A DNA stretch of 64,000 nt, from the NCBI RefSeq assembly GCF_001039355.2, contig NW_019775657.1, positions 62,001-126,000 on the forward strand, read 5' to 3'. Position 1 is the first letter of the stretch; every line of letters begins with the position of its first letter. Position numbers and translations under genes: made by a program. Origin of the DNA: Lingula anatina (lineage: Eukaryota > Brachiopoda > Lingulata > Lingulida > Lingulidae). Positions 24,914-36,519 of this stretch are shown here, in pieces. The notes below the pieces were generated by a model, which searched no databases, was not told where the DNA came from, and saw nothing but the letters and a program-made list of their open reading frames with translations.

Positions 24914-25131
24914 TGGATCGCTGTGTAACATTCCACGACCACATTCCACATGTATTGATGGTTTGCAGAGGGCTTTGAGTATCCATACGGTTTAACACGC
25001 GTACCGTCCCATGTTTGGACGTCCGGAGGAAACTTCCAGGAATACGAGCCAGGCATACCAACTGCTGCGTGACGTGTAGATTTAGGTATGTCAAATTTCG
25101 TGACACTCTGCTCCCAAAATGTAAATGTGAC
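24914..25131 (-). CDS. Orphan exon of an unidentified gene
   Basis: A 218-nt open exon is bounded by the acceptor catttgcag (exon starts at 25131) and the donor CCA|GTAAGT (exon ends at 24914, phase 2). It encodes 72 codons beginning VTFTFWEQSVTKFDIPKS and containing the Trp/Tyr/Pro-rich stretches MPGSYSWKFPPDVQTWDGT and KPYGYSKPSANHQYMWNVVV. The composition is that of an ordered extracellular or catalytic domain, not of repeats. I do not recognise the family and could not find a partner exon on either side. Confidence 0.4.
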
Positions 25132-25622
25132 CTGCAAATGTCACACCAAAATTGTTTAAGGGAAAAAAGTTTATGATTTGTGGATTTCAGAGGCTTCGCT
25201 GCCGATGCAAGACCATTTATATAGTGTGTCAGTCTAGAATTTCCTTCGCGCGCGCTTGTATATTTCAGAAATTACTAAATAAATAGAGGCTTGATGGCAT
25301 TCCTGTTGCCATTGTCACATAGGTTAGTTTACTGCATGGCGACACATTTTTTTTCAGTAAATTGCAAATTTGGCGCATGCGCCTTTGTGCACGAATGGAA
25401 GCCGAAATGGAACAGGTTGAATATGTTGATCTAAGTGCAGTGGCCTTGGGGACAAATACCGGTTACGGAGTCTTAGGGCAAACTTAAAGCATGCAGATGA
25501 TTTACAGGCGCGTTTGGAAAGTACTGAATTTGCATGAGTGAAAATATTTATATGATGAGCAATCCGCAAGCGCTGTTAGACTTGGGTTCTTCTGCCAACG
25601 CGAGCGGTACAATTAAGACGAG

Positions 25623-28600
25623 ATGCATTCTCTAACAAGCAAATTGCTGTTGTTGTTTGCGGTATTCACTTGGAGAGCTGGTAAGCGATAGTTATGTATG
25701 TTTACTTGAATTTATATACAGAACGTGCAAATAATTCACCTAGGTATCTTTTCAGGTGATTTCACCTGAGAAAGCCTTATTCACTAAAAGGGATGCTCTG
25801 ATAGACATCGAAATATTAGAGGTACATGTAATTGGTAAATTTAGCCGTTGATTGAAGAAAAATAACCGCTTTATTCTGGGTTCCCAATACACAGAAATGT
25901 GTATGTATCCATCTAATACTTCCGTTACAGATGTGTTGGTCGTGCAATGTTTGGATCTGCAGACAGAACTGGAGCGGTTAAAAGCAATAGCACAGGCCCT
26001 CTTAGCTGCCTCGATGTCCCAATCCGAGGCCGGAGCCTCGACCCCATCCGAGAACGTGACCACACCGGGACCGGGGCTCATGCAAACCATGAACATTTGC
26101 GATGGCCACCAGGAGACGCTCAGGTGTGACGAAGGGTTTGCCATTAAGATTAATGACGCATTTTACGGAAGGGATGACGAGGCCTGCGTACCATCTAACT
26201 CCAGTAATCTGGAAAACTGCGGCGCCCCTGGTGTTGCCAGTGCTTTAATTGGGAAATATTGCCAAAATTCTGGGAACGAATGCACCATTGCAGCTTTACC
26301 CAGTGCCGTCACCAATCTGACCGCGGGTGATTTCGGGAACTGCACTATGGGGGATCCCCTGTACCTGCGAGTGAATTATACCTGTGAACGTGAGTACAAA
26401 CTTATAATAATAATAACATAATGCAGGCAACCTTATGAAAAAAATTAAAAGGGGAGAAAGTATATATAAAGTTGCATGCAAAGGGCCTAGAACAAATTAA
26501 GTCTGTTTTGTCTAGGATTTCTATTATGCACGTAATGACATAGACATTTTTCAGATTTTTATGGAAAATATCTAATATACTAATACAGTTTTGCGATTTA
26601 CGTTGTGAACTTTAAAGGATAACATGCGACCATTCTGGCCAAAAATGGATTTTCCTGGAGTAGACGACAATTTTCATACTAAACAATGGTTAATGAATCC
26701 GTTTTGAAACTTTGTGAAACGCGTCATGGTCGGAGATAGCAAAGAAGATGTATAGACTAATTTTTATTTTTTTTAAATTTATTTATTTATGAATCGGGAA
26801 CTTGATTGAGTAAAACCCCTTGCTGTTTCTTTATTAACAAATAACATCTTAAAGAAACTGTCTATTAATACGTTCTCCAATGAACATCAAATTAATGTAA
26901 AACAATGTTACAAAATTAGGACCTCTCCTTTTCATTACAATGATAAATGACATGGAATGTTTTTTTACCAGCAGTAAAGTATGTGGATGACACTACAGTT
27001 TGTGAGACAGTTCACCAACCATCTCCAAGGGAAATAGAACAAGGTGCCAAACCTACACAATCTAAACTTCCCAAAGCAGCCTCAAACCTATATGAATGGA
27101 CAAAACAAAATAACATGCTAATTAATCCTAAAAAAACTGTTGAAATGTTTATCTGTTTCAGTAAAAACCCAACTGTACCTAATAATTGATGGTATAAAAA
27201 TCGAACAAGTTTCACATGCCAAACTGCTGGGAGTTCATATCAGTAATTTGAAATGGGACTTGCATATAGAAAAAATTCTCTCAAAAGCTGCATCCAGACT
27301 GTATTTCTTATGCATGGTCAAACACGTTGGGGTGCCGCGATATGACCTCTTACAAATTTATAAAAGCAATCTCAGACCAACACTTGAGTACGCTTGTCAG
27401 CTATATGGCATGCTGGAATTACCGCACAGCAATCTAAAGCCTTAGAGAACATCCAAAAAAGAGCTCTTCATATTATATACCCTGAACTCACTTACAACAA
27501 AGCAATGGACATCACTGAAATACCTACCTTGAAATCTCGGGGTAATGACTTGTGCAAAAAAAATTATTTAATGAGATAAAACTGTGTACCCATAGATTAA
27601 GCCATCTTTTACCTAACACTCGTGTCATATGAGATATATCATATTAGAAAAGGACCTCAGGAATGTTTATAGATATGTTTTACCAAAATGTCGGACAAAA
27701 AGATATAGAAACACTTTTATTCCATACTGTTTATATACGTGTCAATAATCAAGGTCTATCCATGAACTTTTAGCTTTTAAAAAATTAACGAATTACCATT
27801 TTTAACTTCCTTATTATTGTTTTTATAATTTATAATTTATCTTAAAGTTCTATTCTAATACTACATCTTATATTCTTTAATACATATACATTCAATATGT
27901 GTCTTATATATTGCAAAGAACACAATAAACCTTTATTTTTATTATTATTATGTTACTCTGCAAACGTTCAAAGACTAATATTTGCTGTTAACGAAATAAT
28001 TCTAAACTGGGACTCCTTTTAATGATCTTTGTACATCACACTGCCATTGTAATTATCGATCTATTCTTTCACAGTTTCATCTATTCATTTATCAAGTCCT
28101 AATTAAGTCTGTTTGTTTGTCTTATTTATTTATTCTTTATTTGCTTTCAATTAAAACGTCACGTGTATTTTATCATTTTACCGCCACAACCAATACAGCC
28201 GTCCCTACTGGTAACCCAGGTATCCCGTCATGCACCACAGAGCACGAGGGTTACATTCCAAACGGTATCTTGCTGAAGGACGGGGTGCAGATGGAGGAAT
28301 GTAAGCAGCAGTGTGATTCGATAGCGAGCTGCATGGCCGTCAGTTATTTCACCAATGGCGGCGTCTGTAACATGCACACCGCGGACACCGCCTGTGGCAG
28401 CCTCGTGATGAGTGCCGGTGCCCTTCATTATAAAAGAATTATATGCGGTGGTGAGTGCGAAAACAATTCATTACTTTTTTAAGTAAGACAAATATGGAAA
28501 ATTTCAGCAGTTGTATTTGGTAGAGTACCAAAGCTATAAATTTTCATTATAATATGTAAGGTCATGATTTATATCCTGTCCATATTGATTCACATGTACT

Positions 28601-29679
28601 ATAGAGTTTATGGGCAGTTGTATCTTCAGCTGTTATAAACTGAAAAAGCTTAAGAAGTTCCGTTGTCTATGTGACAGAATGCCTCACGTCAAAGTGAGAG
28701 AAGAGTGAAAGACGCAGAGTACTCAATGAAATAGAACTTTGATAGCTTTCTTCACCCCTTTCCTGGCTGTCAACTTAGTTTCTCTAACATGCATTTACAA
28801 GCAGGCATATGAATGGTTTTATTATTAATTAATTAATTGTTATTTTTCTACATCCTGATCATATTTTCAGACTCTATCCCTAGTTCCTTCGAGTCAGCCC
28901 TCATAGGTGCGCGTTCCTACGGCGGGATTAAGGTAGCCAACCAGACGTGCCCGGAGCCCTGTCTGCGGGCCTGTGAGGCTATCCCAGAGTGTCGGGCGGT
29001 CGGCTTCGACTTAAACACTCGAGAATGTCATATGTATACGTAAGTAGAATTTGGTGCGAACTTTCAAATACTTAGTTGGTGACTTCTGCATTCGCTGTGA
29101 CTTTGTCAAAAAAATTTAATTTAAGCAGACAATTGCTTCTGTTGGCAGTAATATAGATAACTGATTATGCATAATAACGTAACTTTACAGATTTGGTTTT
29201 TTTCGGGTTGTTGTTGTTGTTGGTGGTGTTTTTTATTATTATTCTTTTTAAGAAATAAAATATTGGTTTTTAATGGTTGATATAAATTGCAACATATAAT
29301 NAAAAAAAATTAATTTAAGCAGACAATTGCTTCTGTTGGCAGTAATATAGATAACTGATTATGCATAATAACGTAACTTTACAGATTTGGTTTTTTTCGG
29401 GTTGTTGTTGTTGTTGGTGGTGTTTTTTATTATTATTCTTTTTAAGAAATAAAATATTGGTTTTTAATGGTTGATATAAATTGCAACATTTAATGGATTT
29501 GTTTCCGGGCTTGAGTGTTTGAAGGATGAAAAGTTGCAAAACTAAAGCCACCTCTCTCCTAAGAGAGAAGATAATATAATCTCATTTGTTGACTACTTTT
29601 TCTAATTTCTAATAAAAGCTCTAATATGTATCATATTCTTAAATTCATTTTGCGGTGGGGGAGATGTACATCGACCATT

Positions 29680-29722
<43 letters not shown>

Positions 29723-29970
29723 TTTTATTGCAAACTTGTGAATAACATTATATCAAACCAAGGATATATCATGTTTCGAATATTATCGTACTTTGCAAAT
29801 ACCTAACTATGTCACTAGATATGTTTCCACATGTTGCACATATTCTTTATAGGAGCCCAATGGAAGCTTGCGGGACCACGTATGTTGCCTCTCACTGGGC
29901 GTTCTACAAGGGGAGGAACTGCCCCCGTGTAGCTGGCACCCCACCTGGTTGTACACCTGCACAGCCCTAG
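25623..29970 (+). CDS. Secreted SUEL (rhamnose/galactose-binding) lectin with PAN-like modules (5 exons)
   Basis: Exons are 25623-25680, 25931-26389, 28199-28450, 28871-29039 and 29853-29970. The total is 1056 nt (351 aa) with all phases matching. Residues 1-19 form a signal peptide (MHSLTSKLLLLFAVFTWRA). Residues 20-47 may form a short helix, and a Ser/Thr/Pro linker follows. Residues 75-172 are an SUEL lectin domain: ICDGHQETLRCDEGF, ALIGKYCQNSGNEC, GDPLYLRVNYTCE. SUEL domains bind L-rhamnose or D-galactose ends of glycans. Residues 183-253 (KQQCDSIASCMAVSYF) and 257-330 (CLRACEAIPECRAVGFD) are cysteine-rich PAN/apple-like modules. Expected role: secreted glycan recognition, perhaps in immunity or mucus. 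The second intron carries a LINE fragment and the fourth carries an assembly duplication. Confidence 0.88.
26974..27580 (+). pseudogene. Non-LTR retrotransposon reverse transcriptase fragment
   Basis: The frame opens at KYVDDTT, the YxDD catalytic motif. It shifts once near 27190 to give KLLGVHISNLKWDLHIEKIL and RPTLEYACQLYG, and shifts again near 27400 to ENIQKRALHIIYPELTYNK. This order (palm, thumb and C-terminal block) is that of Jockey/CR1-like LINEs. The element is 5'-truncated, lacks the endonuclease and RT fingers, and ends in AT-rich sequence near 27945. It lies inside a lectin-gene intron. Confidence 0.8.
29108..29490. other. Duplicated block around a single N (assembly join)
   Basis: About 190 bases before the N at 29301 repeat almost exactly after it (offset 194), starting from TTTAAGCAGACAATTGC. 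Confidence 0.75.
29680..29724. repeat. (TTTA)n microsatellite
   Basis: About ten TTTA units lie in the last intron of the lectin gene. Confidence 0.9.
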
Positions 29971-30248
29971 CCTTAAGTCCGGAGGGCTGGGCGCCATGAT
30001 GGAATACAGAGACTAAGGAAAGACCCCGAGGTGGGCGATGTTGGTAGCTTGATTGCCTGTGTTTTAGTTTTCTGTCCGTCATCTCCGTGTATTCTGGTTC
30101 CCGCTACATTGTTTACGTAACCATGTCATAATGATTGGTTCACTCCTAAGGGACAATGACCTTGCATGTAAACTATAAATTATTATTGCCATTTTTGAAT
30201 CTTTAAGTTCAGACCAAACAGGCTCTAGACAAAAGTTATTATGTTACA

Positions 30249-30419
30249 CAGGTGTAACAGGAATGAAAGTCCACTAAGAACCGTGGTCCGCTTCCTGTTA
30301 CTTTGTACAGGTGACATGCATCCCATATTCTAACCCCAAAACCCCAACTAACCCTAATCCGCACAAAACATATGGCACCCCGGACTTCCTTTCCTAGGAC
30401 TTCCATTCCTGTGACACCG
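30249..30419. mobile_element. MITE related to 18757-18926
   Basis: The left end, GGTGTAACAGGAATGAAAGT, is mirrored by ACTTCCATTCCTGTGACACC at the right. The interior also shares the ctaaccctaat-type stretch. Confidence 0.6.
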
Positions 30420-33207
30420 TTGAGAGATCCCGATTGTTCTTTTCCTATCTATTTCAGATGTGATATTCAAGAAACTACCGTATATACATGTACTGTATGT
30501 ACCCATTGCCTGGTTGAGACACGCAGTTCTTAGCCCAACAATGCACACACAACTAACACATCCAGTTGTAGAGGATGGCGACTTCTACAACATGCTTTGT
30601 ACTGAATGATTATACATACCTGGATGCACCTGAAACCTAGGGCCAAAGGTGGACAAGTTCGCATATGGAAATAAACGCCTAAGCTAGAGTCGTAATACAA
30701 AGCTCGTTACTTATAACCATAGGCAAAACATTTATAGTGCTTACATGTCAAGTTACGGTCCAGTTGGACCAAGATTTAATTTCTCCAGACTGTGTAGATG
30801 TCGCCTACTGCTCACTCCGCCATGGATTAATGATATAACATAAGACTATAAACTGAACCAGTAACAATTAAGGCTTGTCCAATTACATCTTCATTCGTGT
30901 AATAAATTGATACACATTTAATCGAACATTTATAAGTAAAAGAATGCACACATTACTAGCTACCAAGAATTAAATAACACAGCCACAAGTGTGCTGTATT
31001 AGTATTCCTTTATCTCGATCCTCCCTAAATCAAAGTTGTTGGTTTACATGACCCACAAAAGACTCGCTTATCACTGACTGGATAAATAAACCACGATCAA
31101 AAAAAGTTATATAGTTTGTTACCATGTTCTGATACTAATTCTTATTTCTAGCAGTGAACGTGAGTGTGTAGTTGTTGTTGTTTTTGTTGTAGTCAACCAA
31201 TAAAAAGTGAAGAACAGTAGTGTAGACGCAGAGAGACGGATTATTAAAAACGTGGTTGATTAAAACAAGTATATGTAATAATCCTAGACTTTTATTGTAC
31301 ATTGTATGTGTTTGTCTCTTTGCACTGATTAAAAACAGGACCATTTTCTATTGCCCTACAAAGAAAGCGTCATTTCCGTAACGTTGCATCATACACTAAA
31401 TTACGTGCACCGCCGTCCTCATAGTCACATTTAACTTTAAGTGTGAGCCCCAGTAATAATTGTGTTGTACAGGAACGATGACATCTAAATATGTTTATCA
31501 AGTTTCACTGTTGATTCATCAATACGCTCATTGTTTTGAAAGTGTATTTCTGACAGAAATAATCTGTGTATGTCTTTATAACCAGCAGGTGTAAGTGTTA
31601 GACAGTGAATGTGTTCTCTGGTTTCGTTCAAACTTTGGATTACATAAACGCCCCCCCCCCTCCAACCCCCCAAAAAACTTACTACGGGCCTGGAAGCATA
31701 AATGTCTTCAGTTAGGATAAAGGACCAAGCATACAGCTACTTTCAAAAATTAAAAAAAATGAAGCTAGTCCCATAGTCGCAGTGATAACATTGGAGTCAA
31801 AAGTGCACATCAAGAAAGGTACCAACTCACTGACAGTCGACTTAAGTTTGATGAATAGAAAGTCCCCCGGACGTGGTGTGACTGGCAACATGACAGGCGC
31901 CATCTATATATCTTACTGGGTAGCGGCAGACGACAGACCTTTTGCTCCAGTAGTCCTACTAATGAAATGGCTTGCGTGCTAGTAAAAAAGTCATATGTCA
32001 TTTTCTATTTTTGGCATAAAAAACGATAAATCATTGAACCTGGGTCTTTTTCTTTATGTAAAAAAATAATTTAATCATTATAAACACTTTACTTGTTTTG
32101 TAACTAAATTTATGACATGCCAATTATGTAAACGGGACGAAGTGGATGGTTCTTTACAACCATTGATCTAGATGCATTAATGCAAATATTTGATTGACTC
32201 TGTTTTCTATTTCGTTTTCTTGATTTGCTTGTTTGAGTGCAGCCCTTCATATCTACTACCGTTTTCAAAAATATCCCGTCATATTTTTTTCACTAAAATA
32301 TTGAGAAAATTGAAAATTGTTTGTGTCTTGGGTTACGGTGGCAATGTATTAAGAATTCAATTGCGAAGCATACTCGAATAGCTCGTGTTAATAAATGCGC
32401 GTCATTATTTCATGGACAAAACACTAAAAACAAAACGTCCGCGATTTCCTCAAGAGTAGAATATGTACCTGTGCTATAATTAATTTTAGAGGAAAACGCG
32501 TACATGCCTTACCATCTTGTTTTGACGTTCTCCCCCGTAGAGAATTTTTTTGACATATTAGTCCACAATTGCACAGTGCCATTTATAAAAAATGATTGTT
32601 CTTTTATTAGATTGCACAGATAGCAACAACGGTGATTGATTTCTATAGTGAGATTTCAAAAACAAAAACGAGGAAACATGAGTAAGTTCAACAGATATAC
32701 GACCCATCGAATGCTCATAAACGATGAACTTTCGTGTTACACCATACTTAGCTACAATAGACTAACTGTTATGCCGGCTGCGAACCCCTGTGGTCATTGA
32801 TGCTGAAATAATTTTTGCAGTCACATAAAGGTAGAGCACACGTGCATGGGTTCGATTTGTCTTTGGTCGTTTTTAATAGTGATGATAAATGTTGCTTATT
32901 ATATATTCCCGACAGCGAGAAAAAAGGTATTTTTATAACAACACAAAGAAACAAAGGTCATCTTGACATTGGAATTGTAATAGTCAATAGCCAGTTATGT
33001 TAAAATAACACTGATATCCATGTATTTACCATCTTTAAATGATACGTAATTCATTTTGTTCCTCTCGTCACTTACGATATTGTTACTTTAAATAGGTAAT
33101 TGCAGACTTCGTTGTCTTCCAGCAACAGCATAGAATAAATCAATCGTTGAAGACAAGACGACGTGAAGACAAACGATGATTGTCTCACCAGTTCACCCCT
33201 TGGTCAC
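30420..33207. other. Intergenic DNA, no gene supported
   Basis: An open frame at 31782-31982 has a near-normal composition but no convincing splice partners. A polyC tract at 31651-31680 is followed by acttactacgggcctgg, a phrase shared with other repeats in this window. Confidence 0.35.
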
Positions 33208-33215
33208 TATAAAAG
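33208..33215 (+). promoter_or_regulatory. TATA box (TATAAAAG)
   Basis: A consensus TATA box is followed 31-33 bases later by an initiator-like TCAGTT at 33239-33244, and by the ATG at 33277. Confidence 0.75.
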
Positions 33216-33276
33216 GCCCCTCGCCAATGTAACAGGTGTCAGTTGTTCATCTGGTCCTGCACCCACACGTACCACT

Positions 33277-35261
33277 ATGAAGCTTGCACTGTTCCTGCTG
33301 GTTGCCGCCGTCGCTGTCGCTTCTACAAGCGCCTTTCTCCCAAAGTAAGTATCATTGTATATTATTCATTTATTTATTTGTTTGTTTGTTTGTTTGTTTA
33401 TTTGCTTGCTTGCTTCTTTGTTAACTTGCTTTTTTGTTTGTTTCTTTTTTCATTTCTATAGCATTTCTGTCAGTTGCATTTTCTAAAATTCTGAAGATAT
33501 CCATCTACTTGAAAGTTATTGATATTCAAAAGTGTTCTTGTTGGTTTGGTAAAATGTGTGGGCATTTATGCCGTTTGAGCAAGTTTTCAAAGAAATAAGA
33601 GAAACTGTTGTAATGTGTGGGCAACTTACTTCAAACCAACGTTTCTTAGACGGAATTTTGAGCGGTTTGATTTACTTGGTCTTCATTCACTGTCCGTTGC
33701 TCTTCACATGTTTTCTGACAAACTTACAAATTGTTTTCCACGAACTGTATCTTTTTTATCTAGTTCGAGTTCGTTTACGTCAAGGTACAGCACCAAGTAT
33801 GTTAATTAATTTCAGGAAAGGTGCCTATCTCCACGGTCTCTATCGTTGGCGATACTATGGATTTTACAAAGGTAAGACGTAATACGTTTGTCATGATTAA
33901 GGGGTATGGTCGATCTACAAATAATAACATGACGTTCATAAGTTTCGCTGACGTCGGGTAAAAGTTTGTTTCTTATATTTGGTCCTCATTTCGTCCTCAT
34001 TGTGCAATTATTGAAAATAATGTGCAGGTTCCTTTCCTCAGTTGTAATGAAGTTTGATATCTAGTGTACATCAAGTATTTGCTATGATACTTTTCTTAAA
34101 CTGAGGTCTCTTGATGCCCTCCGCTGGAACATTTTCTGGCTTTATCTACAGCGAGCACGAATCAGGATCTTACTTACCATAAAACGTAAAATAATGGATG
34201 GCAACCTCTGACGTGCTGGATGATCAGCGAAAGGCTACTTCAATCTTACACCTTTTACAAGCTAAACTACCTAACCCAGACCTGTAGACAGCAATTTCAA
34301 AAGAGGGGTTCTTTTTCTGAAAAAAGTGGACCTTTTACCAGGAAACTGTCGTGTACTTAAATAAAATTATACCCAGAGGGGGCCTTTTGCCGACAAAAAG
34401 GGAGGGGGGGTGTCTTTCGCCCCCCCCCCCCCCCCCAGACTACGGGCATGATACCGATAGGACAAGAACCGTTGCCGAACCATTGCCCACCCCTTACTGA
34501 TCTTTATATCACCAGGTGCCTGCGGCCCAGATGGAGTGTACGCTGCCTCCTCTACGACCCTCGTGTTCTGTACCAACGGCCGAGCTGTCTTCCAGAAGTG
34601 TGCCCCGGGCACCGCCATCAGCGGACTGAAGAAGGGCCACTTCTACACCAGGGGAGCCGTCTGCAATGTGAATCTCATTGGTTAGATGCCAGTCCAATAT
34701 TGGTAGGTTTAAAGAAACGTTTAGAGCCCAAAAGTCAAAGAAGTGCAATCGGTTGATTTCATTTAGAATCAAAAAGTATCGCAAAAAAGTCAACCTAAGG
34801 GGCGGATAAGGATGAGTTAGAACGAGTTAACCAGGGCGCACTAAATCGCTGAAAAAGCGTGTTAGTCTGGTATTCTGATTGATTTCAGCGAGAATCTCCG
34901 TGGAACAAGTGCGCACTAGCGACCTATGAAATTTGGCCCAGTTCGCATATGTCTTGTGTTACTTGTTTACGTGTTTTCTCTCTCTCTCTTGCTGAGTGCG
35001 ACATGGCCAGAATCTTCCATTTTGTTTTCGGTCCTTGCCCTTAATGAATTTGCCTTTATGTTTGGATGATTACATGAACGTGTGGGATGGACAGATCGTT
35101 GGAGGGGTGAATGACAGATGAAAATGTTGTGTCATGGTAATCCAGTGTTACGTATCATATAACGATATTTATTCTTTTCATCTATTTCAGAAGTTACGGC
35201 AGGCGTCGTTTCCTCTACTCCGGATGAAATTGGTCGATTCTGTACCATGTTTGACCCGTGA
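33277..35261 (+). CDS. Small secreted cysteine protein, chitin-binding-like (4 exons)
   Basis: Exons are 33277-33344, 33816-33871, 34516-34680 and 35191-35261. The total is 360 nt (119 aa) with matching phases. Residues 1-19 are a clear signal peptide (MKLALFLLVAAVAVASTSA). Exon 2 encodes a Tyr/Trp/Arg-rich strip, YLHGLYRWRYYGFYK. Exons 3-4 carry five cysteines spaced ACGPDGVYA, VFCTNG, QKCAPGT, AVCNV and RFCTMFDP. This pattern recalls a CBM14/peritrophin-type chitin-binding module with one cysteine missing; the assignment is tentative. A tight TATA promoter, short transcript and AATAAA signal suggest a strongly expressed secretory or matrix protein, which is inference. Confidence 0.82.
34262..34439. 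repeat. Interspersed repeat fragment with polyG/polyC tracts
   Basis: The sequence around gcaatttcaaaagaggggttc, followed by gaaaaaagtggaccttttacc, recurs in inverse orientation at about 44840-44960. It is therefore a dispersed element and not part of the flanking exon. Confidence 0.6.
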
Positions 35262-35276
35262 CTTCTACAAAGATAT

Positions 35277-35282
35277 AATAAA
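35277..35282 (+). terminator. Polyadenylation signal AATAAA
   Basis: It lies 16 bases after the stop codon of the 119-aa secreted protein. Confidence 0.75.
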
Positions 35283-35526
35283 CAACTTTTTGAAAGATTT
35301 GTGATATTTGTTCTTTTATTAAACTCGATGCTTGATGGGGACTTATTTTTATATTCTTCTATATATATGAAGTTAAAATGCATTCAATATGAGGGTGACT
35401 AAAAGCGTTACTAATTTCAAACTCATGTTTCTGCAACAGTTCATAAGTTTTTGAATACAAGTTGTGTACAATTTTTTTAAAATTATTAGTCAACCCTGGC
35501 ATTTCAAGCATTGAAGTGAACGGTTT

Positions 35527-35950
35527 TGATATTATATTTATGTTGCAGGCCAGATTGAAATCCAGGCTGGTGTAAAATCGACCATAGTCAAATTTTATTT
35601 TCAAATGCTATGTTTGTTTTCGCAAATTCTTCCTGAAATGTAACAACTAGGTTATATAGGATACACGCTATCTTTTGTACTCATGGCCACTATAATGAAG
35701 TGGGCACCTGAAAGACAACATCATAAGAAGTGAATGGAAAAAAGCAGGAATCTCGCCTGTGTATGAGGTTAAAAACATATATATGTCATAAACAATTAAA
35801 TAGTCAGGATTACATTTGTCACCTGATTTAAATCTTCCTAAGTCAAATTGGAATTTTAATCCTGAATAAATCTGAAAATAAAATTTGACTATGGTCGATT
35901 TTACACCAGCCTGGATTTCAATCTGGCTGCAACATATATATAATCATATC
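35527..35950. mobile_element. Fold-back MITE with about 75-bp inverted arms
   Basis: The arm at 35541-35602 (TGCAGGCCAGATTGAAATCC and onward) is mirrored nearly perfectly at 35876-35935 (GGATTTCAATCTGGCTGCA). About 270 bases of AT-rich DNA lie between. Confidence 0.8.
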
Positions 35951-36307
35951 AAAACACCTGTCGAAAAATCCCATGACAGAGAAAACGACTTTAGTGCCTA
36001 GCTGAATTGTACTTAAACTAATGAACAGTGTGGCCTCCTTTTTACTGTCAAACATTCCGTGGCTTCTTCATCCGAGACGAAATGCACCTCCTTATGTTTC
36101 CCCTAATGTAATGTTCTTCTGTGCCTCGGTAATTGACATCTGCACCTGGCATGCCTGACACTTGATAGACAGACCTGTATCAAAACTTTCGGACACTGGC
36201 ATCAGTCAGAAATGACATTTCTATGTAAGCCGGCATGGCATTTTTTATTTTTCTTTTTTTTTTTTAAGAATTTATTTATAATTATTTATTTATTTGTTTA
36301 TTCATTT

Positions 36308-36308
<1 letters not shown>

Positions 36309-36350
<42 letters not shown>
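36309..36350. repeat. (GT)n microsatellite
   Basis: About 20 uninterrupted GT units follow a (TTTA)-rich stretch. Confidence 0.95.
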
Positions 36351-36519
36351 CAAAACCAAGACGGGTAGAGTCATGAAATTTATAGCAATTATTAAAAACA
36401 ACATGTTCTTATAATATCCCGAATTTTATTGCAATATCTTAAAAACTGTTGAAGGCTGAACTTTTTTAGACACCCGATATAATAAGTCATTAAATGTACG
36501 CCAAATGGGTTCTGTTCTA

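Noticed and set aside
31782-31982. Open frame with MNRKSPGRGVTGNM and YISYWVAADDR
   Set aside because: Composition is plausible for an exon, but I found no acceptor/donor pair in a consistent phase and no neighbouring exons.
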